A DNA stretch of 64,000 nucleotides from Trichostrongylus colubriformis (Eukaryota; Nematoda; Chromadorea; Rhabditida; Trichostrongylidae), in contig OZ022261.1 in the NCBI GenBank assembly GCA_963978905.1, forward strand, positions 29,385,686 through 29,449,685, given 5' to 3'. The translations under genes were made by a program, and so were the position numbers. The notes under the pieces are model-generated. The model did no database searches and had not been told where the DNA came from. It was given only the letters and a program-made list of their open reading frames with translations. Below are positions 56,024 through 64,000 of the stretch, piece after piece; within the stretch, counting starts at the first letter, position 1, and each line of letters opens with the position of its first letter.

Positions 56024-58391
56024 CTTGAGAAATCAAGGAGTAAACGTATTTTAGTACGTCTCAACGCTTCTACATCATATCGTTAACGAGCTATATTCGG
56101 TGTCAGACTCAAAGACCAATTTTCGCCGCGAGGGGGACAAGCTGGCTTAGCACCCTTGGACACAACAGCCAGTGCACCACAATTCAGTGGTTACCTCCAG
56201 CAGTCTCAGATTCTATTACCTTCGTCCATCTAGCCTTAAAGCCTAGCGCATTTACAAAAGAATAAAAAAATAAGTTATGGGAGACTTGTTATAGAGGAGT
56301 CAAAGATTGAGATACCCTAAAACCCCTTCAAAAATACTCAAATTCATTATAACTACTAACCAAAAACAGTCCCCGACCGCTCATCGGGTGAATCACCTAA
56401 TTTGGGTATGACACGCAAGAAAAGTACTGTATTCTTATTCAGGAAGCCATATCACACCTGCAGACAAGTTCTGAGCAAAAGTTGATCCACACCATTTTAG
56501 CGCTAGTACCAGACGCTTTTGAGGGAGCTGATTGAGTGCTGTATTCATATTTTACGAATCACTTTACAGGCGCACCAATCTTAGCCAAATTGGAATGCTT
56601 CCTGAAAATCGCGTCTTCAATCGCATAAAAATGTGAGCTGATGCCTTAAAAATGCAGCTACATTTATTGAATATATGTCGAAATGAAACGCACTAAATGC
56701 TCAGAGCTGTTCTCACATCACGTGACGAAGTTCCATTTTCATTTAAGTGTTTACCGCGTACCTTCAACGACTCGGTCGAGCTATCCGAGTTATTCAAGGT
56801 TCCTCCCCTCGATACTTATGGCGAACATCAGAAATTAACTCGTAGGAGCAAAAAAACCGAAAAAAAATCGTCAGAAAAAAGACCCAAGGGTCAACCCACT
56901 TGGACCCTTTGAGATTTCTTCATGGCTGCTAAAGCACAACAGCTATCGCTATATTGAGGAGCTGGGAATAACTCTTGACACTCCCAGAGCCCACAACAAG
57001 AGATCCAACCCATTATGTAGACTGGCGAAAAATTTCTACGACACTTCTTTTTCGAAATTTTCTGGAAGTTTCCAAGAGCATATGTACATGTGTGGGATAC
57101 ATAGAAAGGGCACCTAATACTATTGAACATTGCATTTGGGTTGTTCAATTCTCCACCTCTGCGACAAAAAGGCTTCTTGAGATGAAATTCCGTTGCTGAT
57201 TCTTCATTAAAGCCGCTTTTCTCTGACTTTCAAATATTGAAGATCTCACTATATTTATGGATATAAATAAATAAACTAGTGAACTACTTTGCAGAAATCA
57301 AGGGTTAATTTTCGATGTGAAATCAGATGTGAAAAAGACGAAGAAGTGTCACTACGAAAATGTAGCGGAAAATTTTCTGCAGCCGAATAGTTGCAGATAA
57401 AAAGACAGAGTTTTCTAAGAGTACACACCCAGCTTCATCGAGCAAGGTTATGGTAAAATGATAGTGTAATGAAAAGTTAGGCGAGAATTAAACCAGGATT
57501 AGATTTGTTTGTAGTTGATTTGTTCAAGCGAAAAGATTTCAGAATTAGAGAAGGAAAAGTATTCACAGATGTGCGGTAAGTACTCCTCTACACAATGAAG
57601 TCCAGACGGATGTTGATGAAGAAAAAAGCCAATCCAACTATCGTCTGCACATCGTCGTTTCAAATTTACGGGTAAATGCGATGGAGAAAGAACGACTTTG
57701 TTGTCACTTGACGGAAGACCATAGCTATTTCTCTTTATACCCATCCCCCACAGCATGAATTTCATAACAACTTTTGCATTCTCACATTTGCCTACTTCCA
57801 TACAACCTAAAAATCATTAATTTGTGAAGGATTATGAAATATCGGTGAGCGTGTTGAAAGTGTTGAAGAAAAAGTACTGCAAGTAAAGAGAAGTAGTTGG
57901 GCCCCATTTTTTGATTTCTAAAGATAGCCTGTTACCATAGCATCTTACAAACCAAGCATATTCCTTTTTTGTCATTTCAGAGAGCAGAAAAAAATGATAG
58001 TTATTTGAAGCACACCTTGAATATTAGTGCTTGGTAGTGCTGCAGTGGAAAATGAGTGAAAAGAAATGGCGGAATTTCCGAGAAACGGAGTCTGTTTACT
58101 CCCCGTTGATTTTTGCCTGAACGAGCTAACCATTTTCATCACCAAGTGCCAGTCAGAAAAACGCCTTTCTGTGATGTGTACCCTTAGGAAGAAAATTCGT
58201 GTCACTGCATGCGACGTGGTGCGAGCTAGGGGTGCCTTATGTAATTGGGTCCTAAAGCGATTACCGTGTCTTAAGCTTAAAACATGGCATATTTGCCCTA
58301 TTCGCGGAAGTCTAGGAATGATGCACACCCGCCGTTTGTGAAACGTGACAGGGGTCGCACCGCTTATGCAAGTTCTAAATGACATTAATTT
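56024..58391. other. Mostly no gene supported
   Basis: Apart from the candidate at 57499-57812, the stretch contains a good plus-strand acceptor (TTTTTGTCATTTCAG near 57966) followed by only 18 open codons, and a family C fragment at 58195-58330. Nothing else is seen. Confidence 0.35.
57499..57812 (-). CDS. Possible exon, Cys-containing, unrecognised
   Basis: The acceptor TGATTTTTAG precedes about 103 open codons (CMEVGKCENAKVVMKFMLWG, then RRCADDSWIGFFLHQHPSGL) ending in TAA at 57499. The length is unusual for this AT-rich stretch. No domain is recognised. An opposite-strand donor consensus (GCG/GTAAGT near 57590) argues that the coding strand is not settled. Confidence 0.25.
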
Positions 58392-58701
58392 GATTTTCTT
58401 CTGTGCCAACGAGGTTTTTAGGTGGAATATTTATTTACGGCCCAACGTTTCGACCAGATCGCCTTCCTCAAAGGCCTAAACGTGGCTCAAGATTTAGGAT
58501 TCATGTTCTTTCGTACAGGGTTCCTCCGGCGGTTTCCTTGAGTTTCGTCACAACCGCTAGAGGGATAAGGCGTTGGTGGTGTAGTGGATAGAATCCCAAA
58601 TCTTGAGCCACGTTTAGGCCTCCGAGGAGGACGATCTGGTCGAAACGTAAGACCGTAGATAAATATTCCACCTAAAAACCTCGTTGGCACAGAAGAAAAT
58701 C
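58392..58701. repeat. Fold-back element with tRNA A-box-like core
   Basis: Arms of about 110 bp (58392-58503 and 58590-58701) begin GATTTTCTTCTGTGCCAACG and include CTCAAGATTTxGGATTC and a CGTTTCGACCAGATCG block. The central loop contains GGTGGTGTAGTGGATAGAAT, which resembles a tRNA A box and also the start of the tRNA-like unit at 59290-59369. Confidence 0.85.
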
Positions 58702-61387
58702 GAATTAATATAGATGCCGAGGTTCTACGAAGAGAGAAGTTGGAATTTCTAAATGATATGTTCTCATACCGCAATCACAGACTTGGGACAGCGGATCAGA
58801 CCGAATGATGTCGGGCAAAAGCACCCGCGCTTAATCGCAAGTGCATGAATGAAAGAAATTAATGAATCAATATTTCTGTCGTTTCTGTTCCTAGAAAAGC
58901 GAGGTGATAATGCTGCCAGTGAAGGCCACAACGCGAACCACAGAGTTATGCACGTCGTGTTCTCATGCTGCTCAGGATCACAGCAGAGTATCATGGCGAG
59001 CAGTAAACCTAACGACACTGTGCAGTGGTCGTTTAATACAGAACTAGGTCCATTTTCTTAGTAGTAAAAGTTAAAAGGATAAAGTTTTGGCGTTAATCAA
59101 TCCCATCTGTGGGATGCGCCGCACATTCTAGTTCCATTCAGAATCGTGATGGCTGGTGAATGTGATGTGGCCTATACAATGACTTGCGGTGGCCAGCCGA
59201 TGTACAAGTCAGTGCTTTTATCCTCCCAGACGAGTCTGGTACCAAGTTACCGAACCCGGAGGGATGGAAAGCTTGGTTGGCCTGGGCGGGCGTTGATGCG
59301 GGATTTGAACCCCGCACCATGAGAGTGGAGTGCGCGCCACCTGTCACTACACCACCTCCGCCCTTTATCCTTTTTTCTTAGTAGTACCAGGAAAAAATTG
59401 AATCAAAAGTCAAGAGAGAAAGGCCGTTTTCATACCCAGCGCCAGCAGGAGGTGGTTGCGTTCACAGGCAGTGAGACAGGGTGGCACGGGGAGGTGCAGA
59501 GACGACACACACAACGTACATGGTGGCATAGGGTGAGACGCAGAGACACGCAGCCACGCCCTGCCGTCGGCACCGCAAAGTATGAAGGCGGCCAAGATGG
59601 AGCAAAGAGTGCAAAGAAGAAAGATAACACAAAAGGAATAAATAAACATGTAATTGTAATCAGGTGGCTTGACAGCAACAATAGAGAATTTTCCAATTCT
59701 CAATCAGGACCAAGTGAGAATTCTGGAGCCTCAAGCTGCACAGTAGCAGTTTCTATCATTGTGAAAACTTCTAAAGTGATATTCTGAGGAGAAACTCGAG
59801 TTAAAAAGTGCGATTGGGAGTTATATTGCTTCTTTGTTTGATACGTTTTTACCCTACGGCCAATGGCCGAGTACTTGTGCAGAGAAAGTTTATGGCTGGC
59901 TGACATATAACCGCCCTAGCCATCTGCATCACCCCATTCAGTGAAAAAGAGGGCGCGAAAGCCTCGATGGTATGAGGGAGTGCTGCTTTTTGAGTTTTTG
60001 ACCAGTTCTTCCTCTTATGTTAGATTTTCATGTTCCACAATCGGATCGGCCAAAATTAACCCTAGCAAATTTTGGATTTCTTCTCATCGAACTATCGAAA
60101 GCGCAAGTGATGATATCAATGAAAGTTCGAGAGGCAAAATCGAAAGTAGCTGGTATCCTTTCCGTATGAAATTGTGAAAGGTACAGGAAGATGCCTGGTT
60201 TCCCACAAAAATTAAAAACATATCGAAATCCAGGCGAAAATCAAGAATTCAGACGCCATGCTCTTTTCTATTCAGCCGCATTGAGCATTCTCACTTAGAT
60301 ATAATTAGATATACGCCCTGTTTTGAAAACAACTTGAAGCACTCCTAGTGAATCGACACTTGCCTTTTGGTTTGTAAATGCGATCGATGCTCAGTAAACT
60401 GAATTACGAAATCTGAAATTAGAGGTGTGAAATCTCGTGCAAGTGTTAGGTTTACACCATATCACGAGATGGTCGATTTTTCATCGAAAGTTATAACTTG
60501 CTTGAATATATCAAAGCGTGTGTGAAGATTCTAGCAAAGTCAGGGATGTCCATAGATCAAAGTTCATAGTTGCTGCTGTTCTCGAATTTTCGATAATATG
60601 CAGAAAATTACAGTGGCAATTGTGGAGACGCCGTGTGGTAGCGACTAGCCTAGAGTTTTGAAATAACGCTGCTTCCATACTCGGCGACGCGATCGATACT
60701 GCCATGGAGCGATCACGCAATTGCGCTTTGTAGTCCCATTGCGCCTAATATGAGTGCGACCTGATGAAAGACAGGTGCATTCACGAAGACGTTTAGTCGC
60801 TTATTAACATAATCAGAGATCACTGCTAATATTTAGGAGCAAACTAAAGCAAGTTTCGACTATGAGTTATTCGCGTGGCCGTTGACAAAAACCCTTTTCA
60901 AAATTTCAGGCAATGCTAGCAGAACCACCTCATCATCTTGATGGGGCAATTTGGAAGGCAGATTGAAAAATGAGAGAACCACCAACCGCAGGAACTGTAA
61001 GATGATCTGCAGGAAGGTCTGGTGTGACAGACGCGATTTCGTATCTTACTTGTAACTGTGTATCGGAAACCGGAACGCTAAGAATGAGTTCCTACCGATG
61101 GTACAAAAATCAGTGGAGCCGCCGTCACTGGAGCAGAACTCTGGGCTTAAATCTGATTTGAAGTCTCTGTTGCGGTAAATATCTCCAATCAAGGAAGAGT
61201 GCTAACGTGAAGGCAATAGCATAGACCTGCTCCCTATAGGCGGAAAACGATCTCATAAGCCTCCTTGCTCCAGAAGCTGCACAGGAGCCTTTTTTAACAA
61301 CAACACTCTCGAAGACCCTTATTATTAAATGCTAGCAAGACCATATCCAGGAATTTTTAAATTTTTCTACAGATATGATAGATCTGC
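58702..61387. other. No gene supported
   Basis: Contains the tRNA-like unit at 59290-59369. A 129-codon plus-strand frame at 59398-59787 is rich in Arg, Gln and Lys, is mirrored by open frames on the other strand, and resembles no family. The rest, 59800-61387, shows nothing recognisable. Confidence 0.35.
59290..59369 (-). repeat. tRNA-like unit (tRNA pseudogene or SINE head)
   Basis: The minus strand has an A-box match TGGTGTAGTGA and a B-box-like GGGGTTCAAATCCC about 45 nt later. The ends can pair (GGGCGG with CCGCCC). The T-arm stem GCGGG/CCCGC is intact but the anticodon arm does not fold normally, so a functional tRNA is not claimed. Confidence 0.5.
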
Positions 61388-61575
61388 TCATAGAGGGGGG
61401 AAGTATGTAGGTGGCATGCGGAGCTCAACATTATCACTTGGCGACTGAAAATGCAAAATTATGTTGGCGATGAAGCTCGCCGAAGTGTATGGGAATGATG
61501 GAAACATATTGAAGGTGGAAAGAAATAAAAAATGAGCATCGATGGCTTTAGCACATCCAATACCGATCACATTCT
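61388..61575 (-). CDS. Possible terminal exon of an unrecognised gene
   Basis: Acceptor GGTTTTTTCAG, then 62 codons (VIGIGCAKAIDAHFLFLSTF, ASFIANIILHFQ...) and TGA. The first part is hydrophobic and could be membrane-spanning. Upstream sequence on this strand is the large inverted-repeat element, so earlier exons would lie outside the window. A second TTTTCAG inside it (before SPSDNVE) allows a shorter exon. Confidence 0.3.
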
Positions 61576-62190
61576 CTGAAAAAACCGACATTAGGCGACG
61601 GATCAGTCGAGGCAAATCATCGCACAGTCATGGCCCCGTTTAAATGTGGGTAAAATGGGTGAAAGCGTTGGATTTGTCTTGATACGACGAGTTCAGCGAT
61701 CTATGAAACGTCGAATTTGGAAAAGTAGGTCAGGTCAGCAGATTCTAGGTGAAAGCAGATTCTAGGTGAAAGCTCCTTTTTTGCCCTCAGGCAAGACTCC
61801 GACTTTTTTGGGTTTACATTCACATGTTTAATTGTTGCTCGTCCATGTTCCGCACAATTATCATTTTTTGTGATTATGTTGTATTTTCAACACACTTTCC
61901 AGCAAGAGCTTTTCACAAAATTTTGAAAGGTTTTAGGCTCATTCCGTCAAAATCGGCGGATTGAAAAAATTCACCCACCCTTTACAGACTATAAGTGGGG
62001 TACTGCAGGAATCATGTTGACTTCCGAATCACAGGCAAACGCTTCTTCTATGATAAAGCCTCAAACATCAGTATACGGTGTATTATGAATGCAGATTAAT
62101 TTCCTCTCTCATCGCTACAATGACATCTTTGAGCAATGGAACGCACGGTGTCATCATAAAGCAGATTCTGTACCTTCGTAAAATAAGCTA

Positions 62191-62691
62191 CAGTAGCGGT
62201 CAAAAATATATGCGGTTTGGGATTTTGACCATAACTTTGTTCGGTGTTTGCATTTTTTTTTCAATTTTTTTTTTGTGTTTTGAAGGCAACTGTTACTCAA
62301 TGAAATAAAGTATCTCAGCCGAGTAGGATGCAGTGTGAAGGTTGAAAAAATAATTTAACTGAAACCACTGAAAATGGTCAACTCCGTGCCTCAGTGCTGT
62401 TAGGATTTGAAATGGCGTGCAACAAAGTCCCAGCCTCATTCCGTAATATTTTCTGCCCACCTGCCCGTTTCGATGAATTATAAGCTTTTATGGCCAATTG
62501 AATTTTTGAAAAGGTTTGGTATTTTTAGAGATTTTAGTTAAGTAAATTTTCCAATCTCAACACTACACCCTACTTTGCTTCACTGAGTACCAGTTGCCTT
62601 CAAAAAACAAAAAAAAATCGAATAAGAAATGTTAACTTCGACCAAAGTTATGGTTAGAATCCAAAACCGCATATATTTTTGACCGCTACTG
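62191..62691. mobile_element. Tc1-like MITE, 501 bp
   Basis: The termini CAGTAGCGGTCAAAAATATA and its inverse are preceded and followed by TA. The inverted arms continue, less perfectly, through TGCGGTTTxGGATT and CATAACTTTG for about 120 bp. CAGT...GGTCAAAAA ends with TA duplications are typical of nematode Tc1-like elements. The ends are long, the interior is AT-rich, and there is no transposase. Confidence 0.85.
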
Positions 62692-62732
62692 TATGCTGAA
62701 ACAATGCTTCCTTTAGATAAGACATTAATTCC

Positions 62733-62935
62733 ACATTAAAGGCATATTCCGCGCTAGCTATGGGTGGAGTAACCAATTGACTCTCCATTGGTTGTCAGCG
62801 GTTGGGAGGCGGTCTCTCCACGCCCCACCGCAGGCAATAGGGCGAGGAGAGACCGCCTTCGAACTGCCGACAACCAATTGAGAGTCAATTGGTTACTCCA
62901 CCCATAGCGAGCGCGGAATATGCCTTTAAGTGTGA
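62733..62935. repeat. Fold-back element with about 90-bp arms
   Basis: The left arm ends at 62825 and the right arm starts at 62840, with a 14-nt loop. The arms share TTAAAGGCATATTCCGCGCT, GGTGGAGTAACCAATTGA and GGCGGTCTCTCC with few mismatches. The RNA would be a long near-perfect hairpin. Confidence 0.88.
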
Positions 62936-63024
62936 AGATTGGGTGAAAAGACGTAAATACAAACGAACTTTACACTGCTGTGTCCAGAAGGAAAACTGCT
63001 GATCAAAGATATAAAAATCACTTC

Positions 63025-63358
63025 ACGGTGACGGTTTCATTTTATAACTATTATTGCCTTCCTATTCTCTAGATATCGTTGTCTCGACTAAGTGATCTCT
63101 AATTCACCCCTTAATTACCCTGCGCAGATCAGGTCAATGCTTTGCGGTGCCATCTCATCGCACCGGTACCCACTATATATTAAAAGCTACTCACTAATGT
63201 TAATGAAGAATGGGAGGCTCGAATATGTGGTAGCACCGCTAGGCATTGACCTCATTTCTGTAGGGTAAATCAGGAGGTTGATTAGCGTTCACTCACTTGA
63301 GACAACGATATCTAGAGAATAGGAAGGCAGTAATAGATAAAAATGAAACCGTCACCGT
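63025..63358. repeat. Inverted-repeat element, about 68-bp arms
   Basis: The left arm begins ACGGTGACGGTTTCATTTT and continues to AGATATCGTTGTCTC (to about 63085). The right arm starts GAGACAACGATATCTAGAG at 63299 and ends at 63358. The core of about 210 bp is unique within the window. Confidence 0.87.
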
Positions 63359-64000
63359 AAAATGATTTTTTATCATTGATAAGCAATTTTCTACTGAACA
63401 CAGCGGTACAAATTTCATTCATGTTTGTGTGATCTCATTTTCATGTGGAACTGACATCTTAACCGAATTCATGATTTGAAGTAGTGTTTGAGCATAGCTG
63501 TTGTTCTATGAGGGGATAAAATCTGCTTTCTGAAGACACCGTGCGATTTTCGTCGCCTAAAGATGTCATTTCGGCGATGATAAAGGAAACTGATCAGCAT
63601 TCAGAATACTTCTTTATCATAGGAGAAGCGCTTGCCTGTAATTTAAAAGTTAACATGATTCCTAACTAGAAGTGCGAAAAGCGCGGGTTTTGATTACACG
63701 ATCAACTCTGACGAAATAAGCTCAAGAACTTTCAAAAATGTTGAAAATCTCCTGCCGAAAAGTGTCCTGAGTTTCAATATGATTCACTGAAAAATGTTTG
63801 TTCTAATATGGGCGAGCAACAATTGAACAGGAAATGTAGGCTCAAAAAATCGGAGTCCTGCCTGAGGGCAAAAAAGGAATCTTTGCAGCTTTCACCTGGA
63901 AGCTGCTGACCTACTTCTCCAAGTTTGACGATTCATAGATAGCTGAACTGGTCGCATCGAGACAAATCCAACTTTTTACCCCATTTTATCCACTTTAAAC

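Larger units (their letters stand above)
61638..64000. mobile_element. Large inverted-repeat element, about 2.36 kb, running to the window edge
   Basis: The left arm (61638 to about 61815) and the right arm (about 63845-64000) are imperfect inverted copies. Both contain a GTTTAAA end, a GGATTTGTCT block, an AAGTAGGTCAG block, GTGAAAGC and TTTTTTGCCCTCAGGCA. The right arm reaches the last base, so the true end may be outside. The interior holds three separate inverted-repeat elements and no transposase that I can recognise. Confidence 0.8.

Noticed and set aside
57529..57590. Plus-strand micro-exon between TTTCAG and GTAAGT
   Set aside because: Sites are good but no partner exon on the plus strand was found, and a long minus-strand frame overlaps.
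1..64000. CRISPR arrays, bacterial operons, rRNA, SL RNA, endogenous retroviral or viral genes
   Set aside because: Looked for and not seen. Spaced inverted repeats here are eukaryotic MITE-like elements, and the only RT is RTE-type without LTRs.

Overview
The window looks like chromosomal DNA of a clade V (strongylid, hookworm-like) parasitic nematode. The evidence is TTTTCAG-type splice acceptors, introns from 47 nt to almost 5 kb, cecropia-type and IS630-type mariner elements, an RTE-like non-LTR retrotransposon, and many short inverted-repeat elements. Species assignment is inference. No bacterial operons, rRNA genes or CRISPR arrays are visible. Most long open frames are accidental or lie in transposons. 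The real genes are short exons that only become visible when splice sites and codon phase are followed.

Three things stand out. (1) A minus-strand gene at 30125-46364 encodes an SBK-like (SH3-binding-domain kinase family) protein kinase. Nine phase-matched exons at 30125-42487 cover glycine loop, Lys, alpha-C Glu, catalytic loop, DFG, APE, DxW and the C-lobe. The catalytic-loop HRD reads HRN, so it may be a pseudokinase. A 196-codon acidic, Ser-rich exon with five 9-residue repeats (45777-46364) is probably its N-terminus. (2) A minus-strand gene of eight phase-matched exons (11244-21531) encodes a 286-residue protein that I do not recognise. (3) Between them, on the minus strand at 24491-24675, lies a U2 snRNA-like gene. 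All its stem-loops can form, but the normally invariant branch-site recognition sequence GUAGUA reads UUAGUU.

Layout: 1-9800 has degraded dispersed repeats and no gene I can support. 9810-10544 is an inverted-repeat element. 11155-21531 is the orphan gene, whose introns hold a decayed RTE 3' end, a decayed Hsmar1-like mariner and palindromic repeats. 21532-30124 is intergenic, with the U2-like gene and an internally deleted mariner with identical terminal repeats. 30125-46364 is the kinase gene, with introns full of inverted-repeat families and a tandem GC-box repeat. 46365-53636 is intergenic, with an internally deleted IS630-type element directly beside a truncated RTE element. 53637-61575 has one good minus-strand exon, weaker exon candidates, a fold-back element and tRNA-like modules. 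61638-64000 is a large inverted-repeat element with three smaller inverted-repeat elements inside it.

The genes do not form a pathway that can be read from the sequence. The kinase and the U2-like RNA are candidates for a regulatory scaffold and a splicing variant respectively.
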